Assembly (NCBI GenBank): GCA_021806295.1
Contig: JAJZXS010000005.1
Location: 1-63,302 of the forward strand
Source of the DNA: Thermoplasmata archaeon
Lineage (GTDB): Archaea > Thermoplasmatota > Thermoplasmata > Thermoplasmatales > Thermoplasmataceae
Direction of reading: 5' to 3'
DNA length: 63,302 nucleotides
Under the pieces are notes generated by a model. It was not told the origin of the DNA. It saw nothing but the letters and a program-made list of their open reading frames with translations, and did not search any database. Position 1 is the first letter of the stretch, and each line of letters begins with the position of its first letter. The position numbers and the translations under genes are program-made. Positions 46,101 through 53,360 of the stretch are shown here, one piece after another.

Positions 46101-46967
46101 AAAATCGAGGGCACCTACAGCAGGGGAAAGAGCAGAACCAACAGGGCAGAGGCAAATGAGGTAGTAAGGATAATAAAGGAAGAACTGCTTCAAACAAATT
46201 CCATAGGGGTGGTAACCCTGAGCGAGGCCCAGAGGTCCGCCATAGAAGAAACCCTCAGTTCCTATTCCAGGCACGATAGCGTTCTTGCAGAGCTAATAAA
46301 CAATGACGGCATATTTGTAAAAAACCTGGAAAACGTGCAGGGAGATGAAAAAGACGTAATAATTTTGAGTACAGGATACGGAAAGGATGATAGTGGCAGG
46401 CTGACAATGAATTTTGGCCCTATAAACAGCACTGGAGGGGAGAAGAGGCTGAATGTGGCCATAACCCGTGCCAGGAAAAAATTCATCGTTGTTTCATCCA
46501 TGGACCCTGAGGATATAAGGGTCCCGGAAACGGCCGGCAGGGGGCCTGAACTTCTAAAGCAATATTTGATTTATGCCAAAAACCATGGATCAGGATCCAT
46601 TATACAGAAATTCAGAAATGATGATGCAATAATAAATGATGTTGCTGCCAAGCTTGAGGCCGAGGGTTTTACTACAGTGAAAAACGTGGGATATTCCATG
46701 AACAATATAGCCCTGGCAGTGATTGATCCGGATGATGATAACCACTATATCCTCGGGATTGAAACAGATGGCAGGATTTATAATAGCATGAAGACCGCAT
46801 CGGAACGTGAAAGGATAAGGAAGGCGATACTGTCCGCCAGGGGATGGAACCTTTATAGGATATGGTCCGTGGACTATATGAAGAATCCTGAAAAGGTGCT
46901 TCACGAAATTATCAATAATATCAACAGGTACAAAACAGAAGTCAAAAGCGCTGGGAGGGAGATTTGA
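43149..46967 (+). CDS. DUF4011 / SF1 helicase / Vsr-like nuclease fusion
   Basis: This 1272-residue protein has three parts. Residues 1-240 match the DUF4011 start (WEKDVIDTSKNNRLLYF). Residues 265-1110 are an SF1 helicase with Walker A GPPGTGKSQ at 277-285, a long helical insertion, FDEASQ near 875, GDTQQLPPTSF and the end motif AITRARKKF. Residues 1150-1262 look like a Vsr/MTES-1575 endonuclease: GIETDGRIYN, RERIRKAIL, then GWNLYRIWSVDY. This domain order matches bacterial single-gene antiphage proteins (Gao et al. Hhe type), so a defence role is likely but untested here. The last 19 bases overlap the tRNA-Ser gene on the other strand. Confidence 0.85.
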   Translation: MDINIDESITKWEKDVIDTSKNNRLLYFNSDSFLKITTPSMLFLFDDLVNKDKKMGVHLTGYEENRRKDEIIFSRKDGLGKALSSMYYQANSALKEHGSNVLFISFGLLKWKDENAKTVETQLFFVPVTLSRKMYDDFTLESTEGDIFFNPVLREKLEQFGIKFDFTFEDNLNLSEAMRNFKLTVKDTKWSVSRNSYLGVVSFTNNNIYNDIKKNHDAIKKNDLTRALAGDFEVIKKLNEKMPRTIDYSIDTVMDADSSQISAVYAARAGASFILNGPPGTGKSQTISNIIADSMKNNRSVLFVSEKNAAIEVVKKRLQESGLGDFILSFHGNASKSEIIKSLYKSVENNQHVSRTLVPTDRYSGTLNDYVHAVHEKRGNLGRSVYNACMVELENSCQFSLKIGAGMIDITPEVLENIEFQISEFNDYLDIIENFDKMPVDLQLPRYRENPEKYYRGIDSIENGIDGMEEIGDQIKNCTGVDVASMKDAEKVYRLGSVLNPEITLEKEFLDAEFIQDAYELLESREKLIQEYRYMSDIFMKKRKKEFLNLDLDALKKNLVENYSSGLKRLSSDYKKIVKDVMDLTEDESRKHYNEIIEDIDYAMKIREKEAALEAVEESMKSRNIDSEDVYDKIRYAKKIISNMPGETSVGAVTEMVSGMENMDSIMEFKSLYESVIDGINSLSEVLPSAGSMADKKLEEIREQIVGLSSLDVERYAKFMELYDSLKSSGIDISPAFNMDLHTDSILQSFRHSFNHEFVSYYVRNDDNLKNFRASSHERLAGMFIDYDRKRIEINRINLVSELTDRRREILAKYPGASMIIKTENAKKRFQKPLKTLFGELREVLPALKPCIMMSPNNVSAFLDSDFSFDLIIFDEASQLTPPDAVGSLIRSKQAIISGDTQQLPPTSFFENVNISKYEDDYVVLDNILDQFDAIGLAKIPLKWHYRSVDDRLIAFSNRYFYENSLETFPSAYVNSPDTGLEFFKIEGTYSRGKSRTNRAEANEVVRIIKEELLQTNSIGVVTLSEAQRSAIEETLSSYSRHDSVLAELINNDGIFVKNLENVQGDEKDVIILSTGYGKDDSGRLTMNFGPINSTGGEKRLNVAITRARKKFIVVSSMDPEDIRVPETAGRGPELLKQYLIYAKNHGSGSIIQKFRNDDAIINDVAAKLEAEGFTTVKNVGYSMNNIALAVIDPDDDNHYILGIETDGRIYNSMKTASERERIRKAILSARGWNLYRIWSVDYMKNPEKVLHEIINNINRYKTEVKSAGREI

Positions 46968-47032
46968 ACTCCCGGGCACTTACGTGCACAGGTTTTCCAG
47001 ACCTGCGTCTTACCAGGCTAGGCTATCCCAGC
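46949..47032 (-). tRNA. tRNA-Ser (anticodon GGA)
   Basis: The minus strand folds into a class II tRNA of 84 bases: acceptor GCTGGGA pairs with TCCCAGC, discriminator G, anticodon stem CAGGT/ACCTG with loop CTGGAAA, anticodon GGA, and a long variable arm (TGCACGTAAGTGC) typical of serine. The T-loop reads TTCAAAT. CCA is not encoded. Its 3' end overlaps the last codons of the helicase gene on the opposite strand. Confidence 0.95.
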
Positions 47033-47054
47033 TTCAACACATAATATATTTTTG

Positions 47055-47498
47055 TTATAATATCCTTTCGAATAATGGGATTGTAACGCTTTTTTCAATT
47101 CCATCCATTGTCCTGAGTTTTTCAAGCACAAAGGTGGAAAGGTCCTTCATGGATTTCTGGGCCGTTAAGAGCATAATATCCCAGTCTCCTGTAACGATTG
47201 AGGCCGAAATTACATTATCCATCTTTGAAAGGTTGACGCATAATGACCTCTGGTCTATGGAAGATTTTGGATTATACTGTATCATGATATATGCAAGAAC
47301 GGAGTATCCCAGCTTCTCATAGTTCAGATCTACTGTATATTTTTTTATGAACCCGTCCTTCCTGAGCCTCTCCATTCTTTCGAATATTGTTGCCCTGGGA
47401 ATCTCCAGAGAATTGGAAATGTCTGATATTTTATCCCTTCCGTGCTCTTTCAGGTACTCTATTATTTTCATATCCTTTTTATCAATATTATCAAGCAT
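47055..47498 (-). CDS. Lrp/AsnC-family transcription regulator
   Basis: From the ATG at 47498 (MLDNIDKKDMKIIEYLK) the protein is 147 residues with the AsnC winged helix (ISDISNSLEIPRATIFERMERL) followed by a RAM ligand-binding domain ending in ERIL. The longer frame from 47531 adds 11 unlikely residues. It is divergent from the asparagine synthetase gene; bacterial AsnC controls asnA, so the pair may be regulator and target, with asparagine as possible ligand. This is inference from arrangement. Confidence 0.9.
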   Translation of the reverse strand: MLDNIDKKDMKIIEYLKEHGRDKISDISNSLEIPRATIFERMERLRKDGFIKKYTVDLNYEKLGYSVLAYIMIQYNPKSSIDQRSLCVNLSKMDNVISASIVTGDWDIMLLTAQKSMKDLSTFVLEKLRTMDGIEKSVTIPLFERIL

Positions 47499-47591
47499 AA
47501 AAGCAAAATGACATTGATGTATATAAAACATTTGTTTTTAACACGGAAAATCAAATAAAATGTTTATAAATTGTGATTTAATAGATACATT

Positions 47592-48551
47592 ATGGAAACA
47601 TTGAATCAGAATGATGATTATGTGAAAGGTGAGATAGAAAGATCAATGAGGCACCTTGCCGACCCGAAAGTTCAGCATGCCATAAAGGTACAGAGCTATA
47701 TTCGGTCATATGTGACAGATTTCCTGCGGGAGGCAGGTTACACGGAAATTGCACCTATTATAATTTCACCCCTCACAGACCCGTTGAACCATCCGGTTTA
47801 TGATCCGAAGATACATGCCTATGGAGGCGATATGTGGATTACCCAGAGCATGATTTTCCACAAGCAGATAGCCGTGCAGGAACTCAAGAAAATCTTTATA
47901 ATGTCCCCAAACGTAAGGCTTGAAACCGAGGAAAAGGCTGAAACCGGGAGGCATCTTTATGAATTTACCCAGATTGACATCGAGGCACTGGAAAAGTCCA
48001 GGGAAGAGATGATGTCCCTTGCAGAGGATATGATCATATACACAATATCAAGAATAAAGAAGGAACATTCTGAGGAGTTAAAGTATTTCCACAGGACGCT
48101 GCCTGACTACCACAAGCCATTCCCGGTGATTACCTTCAGGGAGGCGGAGGAAAAGTACGGCAAAGGCTTCGAAACAGGATTATCAAAAGACTCCAAGTCC
48201 CCTGTATGGGTAATAGACATACCCTTAAAGGAAAGGGAATTTTATGACAGGGAATACCCGGACAGGCCCGGAATACTGAGGGATATGGACCTTATCTGGC
48301 CAGAAGGGTTTGAGGAGGCATCATCCGGTGGAGAAAGGGAATATGAGCTTTCACAGATCCTTGACAGAATCCATAAGAAAGGCCAGACAGAGGAACAGTT
48401 TAAATGGTTCATTGAACTGGCCCGTGAGGGAATTAAGCTCACAACCGGATTCGGTATAGGCATAGAGAGGTTCACCAGGTTTGTATGTGGCGTGGCAAAA
48501 ATTGAGGACGTCACAACATTTCCTAAAGTACCTGGAAGAATATCCCTTTAA
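47592..48551 (+). CDS. Archaeal asparagine synthetase related to Asp/AsnRS (class II fold)
   Basis: The 319-residue protein is a class II aminoacyl-tRNA synthetase catalytic core without an anticodon-binding domain. Motif 2 is in RLETEEKAETGRHLYEFTQ and motif 3 is GFGIGIERFTRF. This length and the missing N-terminal OB domain match the archaeal asparagine synthetase related to AsnRS (described from Pyrococcus), which makes asparagine from aspartate and ammonia with ATP. A tRNA-charging role is unlikely without the anticodon domain. It faces a Lrp/AsnC regulator across a 93-base promoter region. Confidence 0.85.
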   Translation: METLNQNDDYVKGEIERSMRHLADPKVQHAIKVQSYIRSYVTDFLREAGYTEIAPIIISPLTDPLNHPVYDPKIHAYGGDMWITQSMIFHKQIAVQELKKIFIMSPNVRLETEEKAETGRHLYEFTQIDIEALEKSREEMMSLAEDMIIYTISRIKKEHSEELKYFHRTLPDYHKPFPVITFREAEEKYGKGFETGLSKDSKSPVWVIDIPLKEREFYDREYPDRPGILRDMDLIWPEGFEEASSGGEREYELSQILDRIHKKGQTEEQFKWFIELAREGIKLTTGFGIGIERFTRFVCGVAKIEDVTTFPKVPGRISL

Positions 48552-48600
48552 AAATTAATAATTTAAATTAGAATTTTTTAATATTTTATTCAATGAACTT

Positions 48601-49308
48601 CTATTTTGTGCCACTGCCGATATTCAGATTATGCCCGCCTGCCACATTTATAATCTGGCCTGTTATCAATTCTGAAAGCAGAAGGAATTCCACAGCCCTG
48701 TTAACGCCTGACGGAGGATATCTGCCTGGAGTGCCCAGCTTCTGGGGTACCCCCTGATCGACAAAATCTTTCTCTATGAATCCTGGGGCAACCCCGTTCA
48801 CAGTAATGTTATAGGGTATGAGCTCCTTTGAAAGTTCCCTTATCATTGAATGTACTGCCCCCTTGCCGGCTGCGTATCCTGGATTTGAATTAAGCAGCAC
48901 ATTGTCAGCGGCCGCAAATCCGATGATTGCCCCGAATCCCTGCTTTTTCATGACAGGCACCGATGCCCTGGCCATATTATAAAATGTTCTGGCGTTGTTA
49001 AGCAGGGCCTCTTGGAATGTATCCTCTGGATATTCCTCTATTTCCGTGGTGGAGAAATAATTGCCGGCAACATTTACCACACCATCAAGGCTTCCCATGG
49101 CCTCTTTAGCAACCTCTACAACTTTCTCGCATTCCTTATAGTTATTAAGATCGGCTTTCCATGAATGGCACCCAATCTTGCTGGCAACAGATTCAACCGT
49201 ATCGCCCCTGGAGGAAAGAAATAGGTGAAACCCCTGTTCATTCAGGTAATATGCAAGTGAACTGCCAATGCCATGGCCTACCCCCGTAATCAAAATATTT
49301 GTCTGCAT
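48601..49308 (-). CDS. Short-chain dehydrogenase/reductase
   Basis: The 235-residue protein has the SDR motifs: ITGVGHGIGSSLA (NAD(P) loop), VNVAGNYF, and GYAAGKGAVHS, where Tyr and Lys of YxxxK form the catalytic pair. The substrate is unknown; the family reduces oxoacyl groups, sugars and many alcohols. It is a lone gene, flanked by the asparagine synthetase (convergent) and tRNA-Ser(CGA). Confidence 0.88.
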   Translation of the reverse strand: MQTNILITGVGHGIGSSLAYYLNEQGFHLFLSSRGDTVESVASKIGCHSWKADLNNYKECEKVVEVAKEAMGSLDGVVNVAGNYFSTTEIEEYPEDTFQEALLNNARTFYNMARASVPVMKKQGFGAIIGFAAADNVLLNSNPGYAAGKGAVHSMIRELSKELIPYNITVNGVAPGFIEKDFVDQGVPQKLGTPGRYPPSGVNRAVEFLLLSELITGQIINVAGGHNLNIGSGTK

Positions 49309-49422
49309 ACCTGATTATGGATATTTTCTATAAAATATTTGAGTGACATATAACCGTACAAAAACTGTAAGAGATTAACGGTATAGATATCAAGGAAAAC
49401 TATCATTTAATTTGATATAAGG

Positions 49423-49506
49423 CGCTGGGAGGGAGATTTGAACTCCCGAGCTATTTCTAGCAGTAGATTTCGAATCTACCGTCTTACCGGGCTAGGCTAC
49501 CCCAGC
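49423..49506 (-). tRNA. tRNA-Ser (anticodon CGA)
   Basis: The minus-strand class II tRNA has acceptor GCTGGGG pairing with TCCCAGC (one G-T), discriminator G, anticodon stem GTAGA/TCTAC with loop TTCGAAA, anticodon CGA, and a long variable arm (GCTAGAAATAGC). The 3' portion is identical over about 27 bases with tRNA-Ser(GGA) at 46949. CCA is not encoded. Confidence 0.95.
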
Positions 49507-49520
49507 TTGGTACTGTATCT

Positions 49521-49913
49521 CTATTTTTTATTTAATTTTTCATATTCCTTTTTCATGCATTTATCCATTACAACTTCGATTCCCATGTCATTTGCCAGTT
49601 TTGCTGCACCTTCGTTTACTATCCCCTCCTGCATCCATATTACCTTTGCCTTTCCCTTTGAATCCATGACTATATCCTCAACGAATTCTGGCCTTCTGAA
49701 TATGTCAACAACGTCAACATTCCCATCTATTGAATGGATATCCCTGTAAGCCTTTTTCCCCATCCACTGATCCAGCATGGGATTCACAGGAATTATATTG
49801 TAACCTCTGTCCATTAAAAATTTTGCCACCTGATAGCTATACCTGTCAGGCTTGTCTGAAATGCCAACAACTGCTATATCCCTGTATTTTTTCAGAATTT
49901 CTTCCACTTTCAT
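49521..49913 (-). CDS. CoA-binding domain protein (YccU-like)
   Basis: The 130-residue protein is a single Rossmann CoA-binding domain: DIAVVGISDKPDRYSYQVAKFL, GYNIIPVNP, and WMQEGIVNEGAAK then VVMDKCMKKEY. It resembles the N-terminal part of succinyl-CoA synthetase alpha but lacks the ligase domain. Proteins of this type are widespread; their role is not settled. It begins about 100 bases from the divergent TFS gene. Confidence 0.9.
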   Translation of the reverse strand: MKVEEILKKYRDIAVVGISDKPDRYSYQVAKFLMDRGYNIIPVNPMLDQWMGKKAYRDIHSIDGNVDVVDIFRRPEFVEDIVMDSKGKAKVIWMQEGIVNEGAAKLANDMGIEVVMDKCMKKEYEKLNKK

Positions 49914-50017
49914 ATGTATTAATATGCAGATTATTAATAAAATTATCTACCGGGACCTGCAATACAGGCATGCAGATAATCGCGCAAGTGTTAAATATTC
50001 TTCTGAAATAATGTATT

Positions 50018-50323
50018 ATGTTTTGCCCGAAATGTGGGGCTTTGATGACTCCAAACAAGGATAAATATGTATGCAATAGCTGTGGTTTCGAAGTGTTGAA
50101 GGCAGGCACAGCGGATCAGAAAATCATTTCAAAAAGTTCAGATAAGGAAATTATAATGGTAGCCAAGGAAGTAAATGCCGAGCCACTGGACAGTGACGCA
50201 GTGTGCCCTGTATGCCATCATGTTGGTGCATATTATTTGCTGAAGCAGACCAGATCCGCAGATGAGCCCGAGACGAAGTTTTACACCTGTGAATCCTGCG
50301 GACACAGGTGGAGGGAATACTGA
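50018..50323 (+). CDS. tfs: Transcription elongation factor TFS (RPB9/TFIIS-like)
   Basis: The 101-residue protein has an N-terminal zinc ribbon (CPKCG, then CNSCG) and a C-terminal TFIIS-type ribbon (CPVCHH, then CESCGHRWREY). The acidic pair in SADEPET is the tip that enters the polymerase active site to stimulate RNA cleavage in backtracked complexes. It is directly upstream of SRP54 on the same strand. The length is standard for archaeal TFS. Confidence 0.93.
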   Translation: MFCPKCGALMTPNKDKYVCNSCGFEVLKAGTADQKIISKSSDKEIIMVAKEVNAEPLDSDAVCPVCHHVGAYYLLKQTRSADEPETKFYTCESCGHRWREY

Positions 50324-50390
50324 TTTTTATATTTTATAAAATGCCGGCAGATTTGCTGGATAGTAGTTTTATATTATTTTTCTAACAAAT

Positions 50391-50400
50391 CTTATATAAC
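50391..50400 (+). promoter_or_regulatory. TATA box for SRP54 gene
   Basis: CTTATATAAC is centred about 23 bases upstream of the ATG at 50419, which suits leaderless transcription from an archaeal promoter and favours that start over the ATG at 50413. Confidence 0.55.
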
Positions 50401-50418
50401 ACATTTTGATAAATGATT

Positions 50419-51789
50419 ATGGTTCTCGATAACTTATCAGATTCATTAAAAAATATTATGCGTAAAATTTCGGGGTCAAGTTACATAGACAGGGATACAG
50501 TTAAGGAGGTGACAAAGGAGATTCAGAGGGCGCTTCTCAAGGCAGATGTAAATGTTAAACTGGTGCTAAAGCTTTCAAATACAGTCCAGGAAAGGGCACT
50601 TAATGAGAAACCGCCGGCTGGAATGACATCCCAGGATTACATTATAAGGATAATATATGAAGAGCTCCTGAAAATACTGGGAACCGATGCAGATTTTGAG
50701 CTGAAGCCACAGACCATAATGCTCGTGGGTTTATACGGAAACGGTAAAACCACCACTGCAGGTAAGCTTGCAAGGCTGTTTCAGAAAAAAGGGCTCTCCA
50801 CAGGATTGATAGCAGCTGATGTTCACAGGCCAGGTGCATATGAGCAGCTGAACCAGATTGCGAAGGAAGTTAACGCCGGCTTCTACGGTGAAAAGGATGA
50901 AAAAAATGCCCTGAAAATAGTAAGGAATGGAATCAAGAATTTAGATGATTACAGGATAAAAATAATAGATACCAGCGGTCGTGATTCCCTGGACCAGGAT
51001 TTAATAGATGAGGTCAGGGAGATCAAGGAAAAAATTAATCCTGATACCGTATTATTTGTCATTGATGCAACACTGGGACAGCAGGCAGGCCCACAGGCGC
51101 AAAAACTCCACGATGCAGTAAATATCAACGGTGTCATAATAACAAAAATGGATGGTACGGGAAAAGCAGGTGGTGCACTAAGTGCCGTGGCTGATATAAA
51201 ATCTCCCGTTTATTTCATAGGTACCGGGGAGCATATGGATGATATACAGATATTCAATCCGAAGAAATTCCTTTCAAGGCTTCTGGGAATGGGAGATATA
51301 GATTCATTAATGGAGGTTGTTGAGGAAACAAACCTGACCGAGGAGGAAGCAGAGGCATCACTGGATAAGCTAATGTCCGGGAAATTTGACCTAAAGGATA
51401 TGTACGATATCTGGGAAAAATTTGCGAAGCCCGGACTGCTGAAAAAATTCTTCGGTGCCCTTCCGCTTGCAAAAATGCCAGGTGCCGGGAAACTGGATGA
51501 TTCCCAGCTTGAGCAGGCAGATGAGAAATTGCGCTTATACCGGGTAATACTTGATTCCATGACATATTACGAGCTGGAAAATCCCGATGAGCTGAATGCA
51601 AAGCGTATAAAGAGAATAGCAGCAGGTTCAGGACAGGGAGAAAAGAATGTAAGGCAGTTATTAAAGGAATACAATGCCATGAAAAAGAATATGAAGGCAA
51701 TCAAAAAGAACAGGAATTTCAAAAAAATGCTTAAAACCCAGTTCAAGGGAGGCAATTTCAGCCTCGATGATCTGGAATCACAGCTTTAA
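50419..51789 (+). CDS. srp54: Signal recognition particle protein SRP54
   Basis: The 456-residue protein has the N domain (1-90), the G domain with P-loop GLYGNGKTTTAGKL, AADVHRPGAYEQL, DTSGRD, and TKMDGTGKAGGALS, and a methionine- and lysine-rich M domain from about residue 300 that binds 7S RNA and signal peptides. It guides nascent membrane proteins to the translocon. I use the second ATG (50419) because of the TATA box distance; 50413 is equally open. The stop overlaps the convergent geranylgeranyl reductase stop by four bases. Confidence 0.95.
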   Translation: MVLDNLSDSLKNIMRKISGSSYIDRDTVKEVTKEIQRALLKADVNVKLVLKLSNTVQERALNEKPPAGMTSQDYIIRIIYEELLKILGTDADFELKPQTIMLVGLYGNGKTTTAGKLARLFQKKGLSTGLIAADVHRPGAYEQLNQIAKEVNAGFYGEKDEKNALKIVRNGIKNLDDYRIKIIDTSGRDSLDQDLIDEVREIKEKINPDTVLFVIDATLGQQAGPQAQKLHDAVNINGVIITKMDGTGKAGGALSAVADIKSPVYFIGTGEHMDDIQIFNPKKFLSRLLGMGDIDSLMEVVEETNLTEEEAEASLDKLMSGKFDLKDMYDIWEKFAKPGLLKKFFGALPLAKMPGAGKLDDSQLEQADEKLRLYRVILDSMTYYELENPDELNAKRIKRIAAGSGQGEKNVRQLLKEYNAMKKNMKAIKKNRNFKKMLKTQFKGGNFSLDDLESQL

Positions 51790-52976
51790 ATTAAATCTTC
51801 AAGCTGTGAGACAAGTTCCGGATATTTCATCTGGACTGCTTTTAATATTTCTTCAACCGAGATGTTTGTCATTCTTACATCGGATATAACATCAACAAGC
51901 TTGTCCAGCGTTTCATCTGACAGTGTTCCCAGTTTCTCCTTTGCAAACCAGTTTCTCAGATGCTTTCTCTCAAATTTGTCCTTTACCATGAGATCGTAGT
52001 TCTTCATCATCTGCTCTGAATAGTCATTCTCCTCTATGGCCTTTTTAGAAACCTGCGCTGCGAATTTGCCGGAAATCATTCCATTGGCTATGCCACCGCC
52101 AGTTATCGGATCAATGAGCCTTGCTGCATCCCCTATTGCCAGGAGGCCGGGAAGGCTCATCTTGTCCTTGACCCTGTTAACGGAAACTCCACCGCTTATC
52201 TGCTGGATTATGCGGCCCTTGCTGTATCCGGGGTGTGATTTTATCCAAGAATCAAGATAGTTTTTAACGTCAAGGCGATCCTTCATCCTTGTTATGGTTA
52301 CACCGATTCCCACATTTGCCTCATGGGGCCCCTTTGGAAATACCCAGAGATAGCCTGCCGGGGCTATTGACCCGAGATAGAAATCTGTGAAATCTTCGTT
52401 TGAGTCTACATTCTCCATCCGGTATTCCAGCGCAGATATGATATCGTTTTTCTTAAGTATGGGGGATTTCAGGCCTGCCCATCTGGAAAACTCGCTTTCA
52501 AATCCATCGGCTGCTATCACCATCTTTGCCCTTACCTCTACTTCCTCTCCGTTGTGCCTGATCTTGGCACCTACCACACGGTTCCCTTCCTTTATGACTG
52601 AAGTGGCAGGTGATTTTATCCATATATCGGCACCCTCGGTGGCTGCAAGTGTTGCAATATGCTTATCGAATTTATCGCGCTCAACAACAAAGCCCACCTC
52701 ATTGCCTGCGCTTTCTGCTCCCAGTATAATGGGCTTTTTCTCTGAAGGGCCGTAAATTCTGGCACCCTTTACCTCATCAGATATCCAGTGCTGTTCTGGC
52801 TTTAAGTCTACCTCCGGCATCCATGCCTTTGATACACCCTCCCCACATCTAACCGGGGACCCTATATCCGGACGCTTTTCTACCATCAGGGTCTTCAGAC
52901 CGTATCTTGCAGAATACCTTGCTGCAGAACTTCCTGCAGGGCCTGCACCTATTACAAGAACATCATAGTTTAGCAT
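51786..52976 (-). CDS. Geranylgeranyl reductase (digeranylgeranylglycerophospholipid reductase)
   Basis: The 396-residue flavoprotein has the FAD motif VIGAGPAGSSAARYSARYG, the GGR-type RCGEGV segment, FPKGPHEANVGIGV, and GDAARLIDPITGGGIANGM. It saturates the geranylgeranyl chains of archaeal ether lipids. The preceding ferredoxin gene overlaps it by 14 bases, indicating that the ferredoxin supplies electrons. Length is like the well-studied Thermoplasma acidophilum enzyme. Confidence 0.93.
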   Translation of the reverse strand: MLNYDVLVIGAGPAGSSAARYSARYGLKTLMVEKRPDIGSPVRCGEGVSKAWMPEVDLKPEQHWISDEVKGARIYGPSEKKPIILGAESAGNEVGFVVERDKFDKHIATLAATEGADIWIKSPATSVIKEGNRVVGAKIRHNGEEVEVRAKMVIAADGFESEFSRWAGLKSPILKKNDIISALEYRMENVDSNEDFTDFYLGSIAPAGYLWVFPKGPHEANVGIGVTITRMKDRLDVKNYLDSWIKSHPGYSKGRIIQQISGGVSVNRVKDKMSLPGLLAIGDAARLIDPITGGGIANGMISGKFAAQVSKKAIEENDYSEQMMKNYDLMVKDKFERKHLRNWFAKEKLGTLSDETLDKLVDVISDVRMTNISVEEILKAVQMKYPELVSQLEDLI

Positions 52977-53172
52977 GGAACCACTCCGCTGATATTGCTC
53001 CCGTGGGGCAACCTATAACACAAAATTCGCACTTAATGCACTTATCCTCATTTATGGCAATAACTGTTTCATCCAAATTAATCGCATCAGTTGGACACAT
53101 GCCAACACAGGCTCCACAGTAATCGCAAAGTCCTCTGTCTATGTCCATCTCGCTCTTAACCTTCACTTCCAT
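52963..53172 (-). CDS. 2[4Fe-4S]-type ferredoxin, partner of geranylgeranyl reductase
   Basis: The 69-residue protein has two cluster motifs: CDYCGACVGMCP and CIKCEFCVIGCP, each CxxCxxCxxxCP. I start at the ATG at 53172 (MEVKVKSE); a GTG at 53187 is possible. The gene overlaps the reductase start by 14 bases, so the two are translationally coupled. It should carry electrons to reduce lipid double bonds. Confidence 0.92.
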   Translation of the reverse strand: MEVKVKSEMDIDRGLCDYCGACVGMCPTDAINLDETVIAINEDKCIKCEFCVIGCPTGAISAEWFHAKL

Positions 53173-53360
53173 AAGCGTAAAAGCCACATACCTATATCTA
53201 TTTTTTGTTTTATCCCATTGTCCATGAATATTTTTGAATTATCAGGGTTCAGCCAGCCTCTTTCATTGGATTTTTCCTATATAAGTATATGCGTGAAAAT
53301 ATGTAACATAAATTATAAGTTTTATAGAAAACATTTTATATAATAATCGGTTTTATTCCA

